Origin: Trichosphaerium sp. ATCC 40318
Taxonomy: Eukaryota > Discosea > Flabellinia > Trichosidae
Direction of reading: 5' to 3'
Assembly: GCA_038496445.1 (NCBI GenBank)
Contig: JALMLS010000442.1
Coordinates: 1 to 29,622, forward strand
DNA length: 29,622 nucleotides
The position numbers and the translations under genes were made by a program. Under the pieces are notes generated by a model. That model was not told the DNA's origin. It searched no databases and was given only the letters and a program-made list of their open reading frames with translations. The first letter of the stretch is position 1, and every line of letters begins with the position of its first letter. Shown in pieces: positions 1-9,820 of the stretch.

Positions 1-235
1 GCCTGATTTCACAATAGTCTGCCATGAGCCAATACCAAAACGCATAAGCGCCTGTATAAAAAGGTTAAACGAGCAAGTTTCGCAGAATATTTGAAATAAC
101 AATATTGCTAACACCGTTCACAACACTGAAGGCAATATAACGTACCAGTCGAAGAATTTGTAACTCTTCGTTTGTCCATCCGGGAGCAGCTGTTAGGTTA
201 TATAAGCTGGCACTATTTATTCCCTTTAGGGCCAT
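1..235 (-). CDS. SANT/Myb-like domain protein, 5' part (cut by window edge)
   Basis: Three exons read on the minus strand: 235-214, 189-146 and 51 to beyond base 1. The start is ATG at 235, giving MALKGIN; after splicing the protein reads TAPGWTNEELQILRL then ALMRFGIGSWQTIVKSG. The pattern of W, acidic E-E, hydrophobic spacing, then RFGIGSW is that of a SANT/Myb helix-turn-helix, in which spaced tryptophans form the core. Such domains bind DNA or histone tails, so a nuclear role is inferred. Both junctions keep frame: the first intron (213-190) is only 24 nt, GTGCC..AACAG, and the second (145-52) is GTACG..TACAG. The gene is head-to-head with arginase, 115 bp between the start codons. The rest lies outside the window, so the full domain set is unknown. 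Confidence 0.72.
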
Positions 236-350
236 CTAGCCGTTGGTTTACCGCGGAAAAATAAGGCGTTTGAAATTCGTTTAAGCCAGAAACAACTTAT
301 ACTCGCTTGTAGGCCTAGTTAGTCCGTTATTGTTTTACAAAAAGTACACC
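236..350. promoter_or_regulatory. Shared divergent promoter region of the SANT gene and arginase
   Basis: Only 115 bp separate the two opposed start codons, so both core promoters and 5' leaders must lie here or overlap the coding exons. I see no clear TATA box. The region is slightly GC-richer (CCGCGG, GGCCTAG) than nearby introns. The role is inferred from geometry only. Confidence 0.4.
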
Positions 351-2171
351 ATGTCATACGTCAAAAAACTAGTGTATGTAGGCGCACCTATCCAGACAGG
401 TCAAGAATTACATGGTCCAGAACGTGCTCCTGATGCCCTACGCGAGGCTGGACTCCTAGATAGGATAAAAAACAATATTGGGTGCGAAGTACAGGATTTA
501 GGTAACTCCCCGCTTATTACAGGCGAAAAGGTACCGTAAAGCACAACCACACGTTGCTTATAGATACTAGGACCCAAAAGAAAAACAAAAGGCAATGCAT
601 GCAAGAGAAGTGTCGTTATCTTGTGGTAAACTCGCTGAAATAGTAACCAAAGCGGCAGAAAAACAAGAAGACTTCGTACTGACGGTTGGTGGAGATCACT
701 CAATAGCAATGGGAAGTATTACAGGGTACGCGCGTATTATCCGCTCATGTCACAATTATTCCGCAACAATCAAAAAAAACTTTCATTATTTTACTTGAAC
801 GACGCTCAAAGTGTAGCAAACGTAATTACACGTATACAATAACGCCAAATACGGTTTAATTACCACTTACCATTCCCTCATAGAATACTAGCTTCACGAC
901 CTGACACATGCGTTATTTGGGTAGACGCTCATGGAGATATCAACACCCCAATGACTTCTGGTGAGAAAAGGAGAAAAATGTCAACAACTTATTTTCTAAA
1001 CTTTTATTAGACTCTGGACACATACACGGCATGCCTGTCGCTGCGTTACTTGGTACGACGCCCATATACGCCCATAGCGTTTAAACTAACGATTTTTAAG
1101 GCGAATTCACTAAAGAAGACATGGACGCAGAGGGACTCGCTTGGTTAGAACCTAGACTAGATCCAAAGCGTATTGTACGCTTTTTAGCCAAAATAAGTAA
1201 CAAAAAAATTGCCAATTTTCCGTTGGTAATTTCTGTCACAATCAACAGTTTTATGTATTGTGAACGTATGGATATACTCTGATACACTTTGAATAGGCGT
1301 ATATTGGTCTGAGAGATATTGATCAAGGTGAAAAGGAAATAATCAAACGACTTGGAATAGCAACATACACAATGCACGAAGTTGATAAATATGGCATGGA
1401 TAGTGTTGTTCGTATGGCATTAGATAAAATTAATCCTGATAGAGGTATAACCAAATCAATTTAAAGTCACAAAATCCTTAAACTTAAACTTAAGTTTTTT
1501 CGTTAATTAGTTTTTTTTTCTTGTGAATTTTTTTTCTGGACATTGATGATACTTATCCGCTTAATAGTTCGTCCCATTCATGTCAGTTTTGATGTTGACG
1601 GATTAGACCCAGAGCAAGCTCCATCGACAGGTAAACTAGACATATTACATCACACTAACGCCATCAAAAAGGCACAAAGGTTTTAGGTGGTCTGACTTTC
1701 AGAGAAGCCAGGTATATGCTCGAAGAAATAGTTAAGACCCGTCTATTCAGGTACGCAATTAAACTCATGTGATGCAGTACTTTCAGTACAACTCCTCAAA
1801 CCCATCTCGATCGTAAAAACCAAAAAAAGAATATACGAAAAGTGATTTTTTTCTATTTCCAAAAAATGATGTTATAACATCAGAAAACAGCTAAAAAACG
1901 CCGGAAACATCGGGAACACACTTTCCAAGTATATAACCGGTTGTTATCGCACGTACTTTTTTGATTAATACTGATGTTGTGGTCTTTTTTGGAGAAAGTT
2001 GGTAAACTTTTACATACTAACTTTCCAAATAGATCAATGGATCTTGTTGAGATCAACCCTATAGAATCACCTGCATACTTTAATTATGGAGATGAACGTG
2101 TAAATCTAACAGTTGCAGTTGGTATGGAGCTTGTACTATGCGCTCTAGGCCATACACTGTTCGGTCTTTAA
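351..2171 (+). CDS. Arginase, nine exons
   Basis: Hydrolyses L-arginine to ornithine and urea using two manganese ions. Exons: 351-530, 571-725, 884-960, 1011-1052, 1101-1174, 1297-1444, 1568-1630, 1672-1750, 2033-2171. All eight junctions keep phase, giving about 318 aa, the usual arginase length. Hallmarks in order are an N-terminal GAPIQTGQELHGPERAP, the metal-binding GGDHS (exon 2), DAHGDINTP (exon 3), the HGMPVAALLG loop (exon 4), YIGLRDID (exon 6), SFDVDGLDP with the two metal-binding aspartates and then PSTGT (exon 7), and MDLVEINP (exon 9). The start at 351 is preferred to 330 because it begins the family core; the upstream ATG would add seven residues. No mitochondrial presequence is visible, so a cytosolic ureohydrolase is likely. 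Introns run from 40 to 282 nt. All key residues are present, so it should be active. Confidence 0.9.
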
Positions 2172-2761
2172 GAAAATCGACATCTTTGATGATGTTTTTT
2201 TTGTTTGTTTTCTTTTTGGTTGTCAAGCGGATTAACGCGCTAGCGCTTCGAGTAGCGTGATGCTATATACCGCAATGTGAAATAAAGACTTAAAATAGCC
2301 AATTAAAGCCGTTTTTTCTGGCTTCTGTGCTTCAAATCAATTTTGTTTCAATTTCGTTATTAACAACGCACATCACACTCCGGTAATCAACACTCACGTA
2401 TATATACCTCTAAAAGGGTAACGACACAAAAAAAAAAAACATCACTCATTGCGTCATCTGTATTTCAATTCATTACACAATTATTTGTCGGCTTACTGCA
2501 TCACCTGGCACATCACACATATGTGCTCTATTGTTACTGTATTCAGAGGGCTAACAACTTTCACCATGAAGTCTTCAAAACCTATGGTAATTTTCTTCCG
2601 CAGATGTAAAAAAAAAAAAAAAATTTATCAAATTGTTCTTGGTTTGGAGTGTTGGGTTGCCTCTGGTGGCGTAACATACACAACAAATGAACCTGGCTGC
2701 AAACTCCTAGTAGATACGAATAATAATTGTATTATAGCCAAGAACGCCCATACGACCTCAG
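2172..2761. other. Intergenic stretch between arginase and the next gene
   Basis: No protein family or RNA gene is recognised. Open frames exist (for example 2449-2769 plus) but show no family motifs, and they include a poly-A run near 2610 that would encode a lysine stretch. A short unannotated 5' exon or leader of the downstream gene could lie here. Confidence 0.4.
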
Positions 2762-4484
2762 ATGGGTAATAAGTCATCTCCGCACAAGAAATTAAAGCAA
2801 GTACCGAAGGATGCAAGCTTTAGCGAAGAATTTCAAACCCCTAAAGTATCGATTGCGCTTGTCAAAACTTCACCGGATGCAGGTAAACTATAATGAACCT
2901 CCTTTTGGTGGTATTTGTTTTTTTTGCTAACCAAACCAAGGTTTTCCTCTCCCACTCGAGGTGGTAGTGCGCATACTAGTAATGTTACCGGTTAACGACG
3001 TTGTACTCAGCGTTGCACGCGTGAATAAGTTTTGCTACACATGCAGTCTCTCTGGGGTGCGTCACACGACAGGGCATTTGTTTGCAACAAAAGCGCAATT
3101 ATTCAAGCCGATTTTTTCACAATCTGACCCAATAATTTGGTTTCGGCTCTGATCTTTTCCCAAACGCATTTAACACATTCTCCGACTCATCGTCTGCGTT
3201 TTTAGGCTTTATGGAAACCAGCATACTTTACCTTGCTTAATGGTGGAGTACATGTGACTGCTATACCAAACATGCCTGGTACGTAACCAGCTCGTTTTTA
3301 CGGTAAAAAATTGCTTCGCACGTTTTTTTTATTCAGGAGTTGTATTTTAGCTCCAACTTTATGCCTGACAGTGCTAACTAGGTAACTATGACGGAAAATG
3401 GCGTTTTAATGTACAACATGTAATCGCGTATGATTGCACCTTAGCAGATGAAAAAGGCGATGATATTTGGCGAGCGATATATAAGAGCCGTCGTGCTGAG
3501 ATTTTTGAAAAGGTAGCGACACAACGAAAGCCGGGATTGCGCAATTTCCGACTTTTTTTTTTTTTTTCTGAGCACAACTACGCGCGTTATCAAAGTGTTA
3601 TAAATGTTCTACGTACTGTAAATACTAACTCAACGTAGTCCGTGGCACTATTAAAGTATGCGGCAACAACAGACAAGGTAAAGGCCATTGTTAAAGTTAA
3701 AAAGTGCCCACATCCTTTCACACAGTACGTTTATCGATATTAATTAAAGAATATACATCTGCTTAATTAATTAATTCCCCCGACGTTGTTCACGTCAACA
3801 TTTTCCCAATCTTTTTTTGTCTCAACACAACACCCGAGTTTTTTGTGTGTTTTTTTTTTTTGAAATGATCGAGTTGAGAAGTACTTTTCTGAAAACACAA
3901 ATTTTGTTTGTGGGGTAATTAGTCTGTTTTCAAGAAAACGTGAGAATTCGTTTTTTTTCTCACTTTTTTTTTTCTTCGATAGGATTTTTTTCGACCAAAA
4001 GGATGTACAAAGTAAGGACGTTGTTGAAGGGGGGAAATAATAGAGGTGGTACATCCTCATGGTATAATATGGTGTCACAGGTGTGGTATGTGGATGGAAA
4101 TGCGTACTGCAAAGTATATCGAGTATACTCCAGTAGATCTAAGTCATACACAATCAAAACGTTATACAGGGTCTAAATCAAAACTTACAGCCGAGCAAAT
4201 TCGGGGTACGTTTGCAAGTAGTTATAACCTAAACAAAAAAGAGGCCAACTGCCATTTTTGACGGTCTTAAAATTTCAATGGGTTTCTTTTTTACCCTACA
4301 AAGTCACCTTCTACGTGCAGATTTCTTACCCTGAGATTGGGCTAAAAAGCAATTGAAACCAATACAGAATACTGATATTGTTTTAGCGAAGAAACTAAAG
4401 CACAAGCAAGAGCATGAAGCTAAAAAACCAGAGATTGTGAGTGCTAAATGGAAAATGTACAGACGGCCGCCCCCTAAGAGATAA
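2762..4484 (+). CDS. Unrecognised multi-exon protein with a C-x2-C motif and basic C-terminus
   Basis: Not recognised. A frame-consistent chain can be followed: 2762-2881 (MGNKSSPHKKLKQ..., start inferred), then 3206-3278, 3382-3512, 3639-3724, 3983-4011, 4044-4205 and 4336-4484. From 3206 to the stop every junction keeps phase, with donors GTACGT, GTAGCG, GTACGT, GTAAGG and GTACGT. The link between the first exon and 3206 is unresolved; one or two exons probably lie in 2950-3200. Readable segments include ALWKPAYFTLLNGG, YDGKWRFNVQHVIAYDC, KKCPHPFTQ, HGIIWCHRCGMWMEMR and a Lys/Arg-rich end closing with RRPPPKR. The C-P-H-P and C-H-R-C pair could bind zinc and the basic tail suggests a nucleic-acid contact or nuclear protein, but both are inference. 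Confidence 0.5.
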
Positions 4485-5095
4485 CAAATCTCTGCGTAAT
4501 ACCGCAAAGAAAGGGGCGGTACGTAGCAGATGAGAAAAAAAAGAAAAAGATTTACCTCAAAACTACAACCAGAAGAGAAAAAACATGTGAGAACAATAGC
4601 AGACCTTGGCAAAACAGATAGACCAATCCTGCCTTCAAAACATGCTTTTTTTTTTTTTTGTAAATATCACTTTCATGCTACAACAGAAAAGAAGGGTATT
4701 GTGTGTATTGTGATGTAGGAAACGAGAATTTAAATGTGTAAAGTGTAAGGAGTATAAATGTAAAAAAAAAAATCCACCAAAAAAAAAACAGAAAAAAAAA
4801 ACTCGAAAATAAAACACTGTATTGTGCTTTTTACAAAAATCTCGTTTGTTTAAGATTGTAAACTACTTCGAAGGTTATAGTGTACAATAAACTGGGAAGC
4901 AGGTTTGAAGGTATTTGGGATGCGGAGTTCCTGTTTGTGAAGCAAAATATTAGACCAATTTTTGTGCTTTTAAGGTTTGTGTCACGTGATTGCGGAGTTT
5001 ATTTTTTTGTAAATCTCCATTGCGTTATTTGCTTGTTCTATTGTCCGGATTCTATGTATTGTAACCTATATCACAAAGTGCTTAGAAGTAAACCT
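4485..5095. other. Gene-poor stretch with a possible degraded cysteine-rich coding remnant
   Basis: Plus-strand frames around 4530-4718 and 4680-4811 give a basic segment (MRKKRKRF...) followed by two partial frames, GYCVYCDVGNENLNV and then CVKCKEYKC with a lysine-rich tail. The CxxC..CxxC spacing resembles a small zinc ribbon of the kind found at transposase C-termini, but the two halves are in different frames and separated by homopolymer runs. No intact gene can be supported. The open frame at 4880-5254 mostly lies antisense to the glycosyltransferase gene. Confidence 0.3.
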
Positions 5096-6191
5096 TTAAC
5101 AAAAAATGCGTACAGCATTATTAATCTTGTTTCTTTTTTCTTCTTCATCTCCATTGTAAAGAGTCTTCTTAGGACTTTGGTGAAAGTCCTTGTTATCGGA
5201 GCAAAATCTCTTTCCTTCCACAAACACTATAGCTGCCATGCACATGTCCTTTAACGTTTTTTGTGAATCCATACTGCGTGGGATATCGCGTAAAGAAAGA
5301 AAGAAAATCGAAATACGGATTAAACGACGTACTTCTCCGCTAAAAATACGAGGTTTAAGTTTGCATACTCTTTTCAAGGTTTTTTTATACTTGTTTCCAT
5401 TTCTCATTATATATTCCATTAATCCACCTGATATTACGTACCCCGAACCACCTTATATAGGGTATTAGTAATATCTACAAAATAGAAAAGACGTTGATAT
5501 AGCACCTTCACAGTAAGGTATTTTTTTAACTTTTAGTCTTCCAATAAAGTGTCTTTCTCTCCAATTGTATCCATCAAGTGTTTTAAGCAAGTTATGTATA
5601 ACTACCAGTGTGTCATCGTCAATCTTTATATACCATTTTTTATTTGGATATAGTCTATGAGCATCAAGAAGTGCGAGTGGTACTCTCCTAAGTAGTCTAG
5701 ATTTTTTTATTAATCTGTTGCAAAAAAAAAACCACCTAGCCAAGTAAGTACCTCTTGCCCATCTCTTTTACGCCTAGTACGCGCGCCTCTGGCATATTCT
5801 TTAATTTTTTATCTGAGTAAAAAACAATAGATTTCTTAGGCACGTGTTTGTACCATGTGTCTTTCATTATCGATAGTCTTTCACTTGTCACTTTACCTGA
5901 ATAAAAGGTACGCTTAGAATAAATGTATCTTCTACCAGTTCCACGTGCGTACTTGTAAAAACGATAAAAAGAATATCATCAATGTCATAAGGCTCATGAC
6001 GCTTTGTTTCACTACTTCACAGTGAGTGTAGCTCGATTTTATCCTCGCTAGTTAACAAGCAAGCTAAATAAGTCGTACCTTTGAATAAATAAAGCTAGAA
6101 GTATAGACGCAATCAAATACAGTGACACCACTACAATACCTCCAAGTATACGTGATTTTAACGGTTTCAGCCGTTTACGTCTTCGTATCAT
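5096..6191 (-). CDS. Galactosyltransferase-like (GT31 / Fringe-C1GalT type) type II membrane protein
   Basis: Transfers a sugar, probably galactose or GlcNAc, onto a glycan in the Golgi. Five exons: 6191-6079, 6011-5953, 5896-5752, 5714-5506, 5451-5096, all in phase, giving 293 aa. The N-terminus is a basic cytoplasmic tail (MIRRRKRLKPLKS) followed by a hydrophobic signal anchor (residues about 17-37), as in Golgi type II enzymes. Next come ILFIVFTSKVTSERLSIMKDTW (about 50-70), the metal-binding DDD in KWYIKIDDDTLVV, and YCEGGSGYVISGG, the GG-x-GY loop of the family. KDMCMAA matches the usual (E/K)D-x-x-x-G/A segment near the end. A hydrophobic insert at 5282-5352 between the last two motifs could be a missed intron, but no canonical pair preserves frame. 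The start is head-to-head with the F-box gene at 6397. Confidence 0.8.
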
Positions 6192-6396
6192 CAACACAAA
6201 AGGTACATTGACTTAGATTTAACGACCAGGCCTCACATACAGTTAATTCATTTTCACCTTTGATTTCTCAAACCAGCTTTGACTTTTGTTGAAAAAAAGC
6301 TGTTTCTAAATTTTTTTTGTCTTCTTAAATAGGCTGATTGTATTCGTATTTTCTGTAAGAGCTCTGTATAGGCGTATAGTGTAATAACAGAGCGTA
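6192..6396. promoter_or_regulatory. Divergent promoter region of the GT31 and F-box genes
   Basis: 205 bp between opposed start codons at 6191 and 6397. AT-rich, with no TATA box I can assign confidently. The promoter role is inferred only from the divergent arrangement. Confidence 0.35.
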
Positions 6397-7861
6397 ATGG
6401 GTAAGTTATTGCGAAAGTCTTGATCTATAAATATTAATTGCTGTTAGAAACGCTTCCAGCAGAAGTAATGCTGTACTTACTAGAGGTTGCGGATATTGAA
6501 ACGCTTGTTCATACTATTTCAGTATGTATGATTTGTTTTGCGCTTTAGAATACGCCCTAACGTTGCTTACAGGTGTCGTCACTATTTAACGGTATTTTAA
6601 CGCATGAGGGTTACAACCTGACAGCAAGGATAAAGTGTTACAGGTTTATCGCTACAATTACTTCTATACGCTTACTGCAGCGTAGAGAATACGGTTTTAA
6701 AGAAAATACGTCAAAATTATCTTGGAAAGGCCTCTACTCGAGTTTAAGTGCGTTAAAACGTATCTCTACGTCTTAGTAATGTTTTTAAGGTGATGATAGA
6801 TTCATACTCACTGATTATGCAAAGTCTCACGTTGAGTTTTTTGAGGATAAAGATTATAAAGATGCTATTTGTGGAAGACTAATTAAAGAAGATGATGAAG
6901 GGGAGCCAGCGTTTTGTGGTAATTTGCTTTACCAAGGTGGTACATATTTATTTGGTGTACGTTTAATTGGTAGTGATGGTATTATGATTGGAGGCACGTG
7001 TATTATGACAAAGTGGAAACAATAAGTATTGATTGTTGGAAAAAAATGAGAATTTCAGGCTGTTTTATCTTTTGATTTTAAGACTCGATGGTGAGTAGTT
7101 CTTTGGCTTATCTTCTTTCTTAGTTTCAAGAGAAGAAGCCGGACTTTTCCCTCAACTTGGCTCTAACTCACACGGATGGAGTTTTACAATGGATGTATGT
7201 TAATACTGCTTGTTTTATTGTACTGTTGTATTTTTGTTGATATTCGACTTTAAGGTAGAATGGTCTTTTACGGGTGGAAATTGGAAAGCAACAAACCAAA
7301 CTGTTGATAAAGATGGTAAGCACATTAAATCAAATATTCGGTTTCTTGTCCACCACTTGTGTGACCTCAAGAAGAAGAAAATATAGTCCTCCTTCACTTG
7401 TATTCATATAAATATCTAGGTATTTTATTTATAGTATATGATAGTACAATGGATATTATGTTTTGTTATGATAAAACAGGAAAGAAGAAGGCATCACTTG
7501 AAGACTTATATGTAGAGCCAGACGATATTTTAAGAATTCATACTTCATTATGGCATGTTGGTGACTTTGGACAGGTATGTAATTATTGAACACTTAAAGC
7601 GAAAACATATCACTTTTTTTTTGATCAAAGGTTTTGTTGATATTAAAGTGAACTCTCATCAACAGGTTCAATACTTTGTATATTCTTAGTTAGTTTGCAA
7701 AGCATTGAACTGGCACTAAGATACAGGCGTGTAATTAAATACATTTTTAGGGGCTATTCTGTTGGACATTAACAAGAGAGGAGAAAGAAAGTAATGATAT
7801 CCGAACAGATATAAGTGGGATATTAAAGAATCGTGGTTTCGTTCAAACACCAAAACTATAA
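6397..7861 (+). CDS. F-box protein, multi-exon
   Basis: Likely substrate adaptor of an SCF (Skp1-cullin-F-box) ubiquitin ligase. Exons: 6397-6400, 6448-6521, 6573-6759, 6790 to about 7012, probably 7059-7090, 7124-7194, 7255-7315, 7435-7574, and about 7751-7861. The spliced N-terminus METLPAEVMLYLLEVADIET followed by LVHTISVSSLFN is a typical F-box (LPxE, central D, VS..F). Downstream comes a globular region with GGTYLFGVRLIGSDG, GSNSHGWSFTMD and VEWSFTGGNWK, which reads like a beta-sandwich recognition domain (SPRY-like, not proven). It ends GFVQTPKL. The first exon carries only ATG plus one base before a GTAAGT donor. An intron of only 30 nt (6760-6789) is needed to bypass a stop at 6774. 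The join between 7012 and 7124 is unsettled. Confidence 0.65.
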
Positions 7862-7907
7862 ACCAAAGACTCCCTTTGTTTATTTAACTATTGACACTAG
7901 TACGGTT

Positions 7908-8491
7908 ATGAGGTATTCAACTTCATTTTTTTAATAAGGGTACAGCGTAGACATTTCAGTTCAAGATTATCTGCTAAAGGGCAAATCGGGGATTCTGATT
8001 TTGTCTTTACTGTAGCGCTGTTTTCTAACAAACACCTGTTCTCACTACTAAAATACAAGTGTTAAATTGGAGTTCCTACGTTCTATATACCTGTCAGTGT
8101 TTCCTGACAATGCTAAACTCGAACAGAATTTACTCCTTTGAGTGGGCATTAAATACAAATCTGCAGCCTTTTTTGCTTTAGTTTTGAACAGAATACCGTT
8201 TCCATTGAAGATGGAACATTTGTTTCGTTGACTGAAAATGATTGTCTCAGCAAAGGACACAATGCAACAAAGTCAATGGCATTACATCCCTGTTCGTTTT
8301 TCGAATTAACAAATGCATTATACTATGCTTCAAACACATTTACAGTTCACGAGTCTTCTCAGAATAACACAATAGTGGATCTAGAGCCAATAAAGAGTGA
8401 GCGTATTTACTTCCAAAAGGGCTTTGTAACAAAGTCGCCCAATCTAATTACACTAGCGTATTTTTTAATGCACACTCAGTTAAGTCACTAA
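7908..8491 (+). CDS. Small unknown protein, about 137 aa
   Basis: Not recognised. Three exons keep phase: 7908-7912 (ATG plus two bases), 7960-8058, 8182-8491. Readable segments are MSSRLSAKGQIGDSDFVFT, VALFSNKHLFSLLKYN, SIEDGTFVSLTEND and LEPIKSERIYFQKGF. There is no signal peptide and no clear membrane span. An alternative acceptor at 7950 would insert three residues. It lies 46 bp after the F-box gene in the same orientation and 43 bp before the next gene, so the three are tightly packed. The consistent phases and rich codon usage argue for a real gene; function unknown. Confidence 0.5.
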
Positions 8492-8534
8492 AAATAACAC
8501 GTGCTCAAACTGCAATGCATCTCAGCTTATTAAC

Positions 8535-9820
8535 ATGGTAGTTAAACCCATGGGCTTGATAGTTAAACTAGGGATAGTATTCGCAATGTGCTGCGCTATA
8601 ACTTTTTGTATTTCGCTTGTTCTTTCAATTCCAACATCAAACATGAAGGTTAACCCTCTATACTACGAGTACGTCGACACTAGAGGCTTCGATGTACATA
8701 ACGCCGATATTGACGCTTCAAACTGCGCTCTATGTACTGAATCAACGGATGTCCATCTAAAAAAGCGTAAATTCATTGTAGACGGTCCTAAGCATCAATA
8801 CAAAACAATAATTAGAGAAGCACGTGGCTTAACTTCAACTTTGAGTCCTAACACATTATAGGCCACTTTAATACCTTCTAAGACTGCAGTGGTCTCAATC
8901 GATATGTGGGACAATCACTGGTGTCCTGACGATAAAGCACGAGCTCTGGCGCTTGCTCCAATTGTAAACATTACACTCAACGCAGCCAGAGCGAAAGGTA
9001 CTTTATTGGGAACTGTCCGTGTGTTCTTATTTCTTGATAGGGATACAGGTCATTCACGCACCTGCTGATATTCTAGGTTTTTATAGAAGACATCCTGCTC
9101 GTATACGTGCATATAGACTTAGACATGGATGCCCAAAAGAAGAATTAAAAAAAAATATGGTAGAGTATGTTATGTCATGTGTAATATAGCACCTTTGTTT
9201 ACTAGCAGAGCAACATTTTAATTATTACTGAAGCTGGAAACCACCAAAATTACCTGCATTTGAACTCACAAAGTGTTTTAACAAAGAGGCTAACCCAACA
9301 ATGGTATGGACACGTATTAATCCAGATATCCATGTAGACAACGAAGATTTAATGAGTATGTATTTGAGATTACACTCACTATTAACAAAATTGCACTAGT
9401 TGATCCTGATCACGAGACAGAGCTGTTTTGCTTGCTTCATAAGCTAAGTATGTGTACTTCATAACAAATGCAATGGCGTGGAATGTGAGTCTTAGCGTTC
9501 TTTTAGATATCGATACTATCATCTATGTTGGCATTCATTCGAATTACTGTGTTACTAATAGACCTGCTGGTATGGTAAAAGCAAGACAACATGGATTTAA
9601 AACAATAATAGTACGCCCTTTCATCACGTGATTGTTTTCTTTATTTTGAACCTTGTTTTGAACTGAAACTCCATCTTTAACATAGGTGCCTGAAGCGACA
9701 CAATGTAGTAACAATCCAGAAGAACCTCCATACTTGAACAATGATCTTGCTTGTGATATTGCAATCAGGTTTATAGAGAGTCATATTGCTACTGAAGGTG
9801 CTCTTATTAACACCTCTTAA
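8535..9820 (+). CDS. Isochorismatase-like cysteine hydrolase with N-terminal membrane anchor
   Basis: Hydrolase of the isochorismatase/nicotinamidase superfamily, with a Rossmann-like fold and a Cys nucleophile; substrate unknown. Readable exons: 8535 to about 8770 (3' end uncertain), 8862-8997, 9041-9159, about 9235-9355, 9400-9447, 9507-9610, 9686-9820. The N-terminus has a strong hydrophobic segment (LIVKLGIVFAMCCAITFCIS, residues about 9-32), so the enzyme is probably membrane-anchored or secreted. The catalytic Asp is in VVSIDMWDNHWCP, followed by VIHAPADILGFYRRHP. The nucleophile Cys is in VGIHSNYCVTNRPAGM, followed by GFKTIIVPEATQC. The position where family members carry the triad Lys seems to read WTRINPD here, so Arg may replace it or the Lys may lie elsewhere. 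A further exon reaching about 9975 (ERDIHYFPPKQ) is possible but out of phase with my splice choice. Confidence 0.72.

Noticed and set aside
351-2171. Arginase as a pseudogene because of many stops between coding segments
   Set aside because: All eight interruptions are removed as phase-consistent GT..AG introns, leaving a full-length protein with all metal-binding motifs.
4530-4811. piggyBac-like C-terminal cysteine-rich domain (CVYC .. CVKCKEYKC)
   Set aside because: The two halves lie in different frames and no DDE domain is found upstream; too weak to call a transposase remnant.
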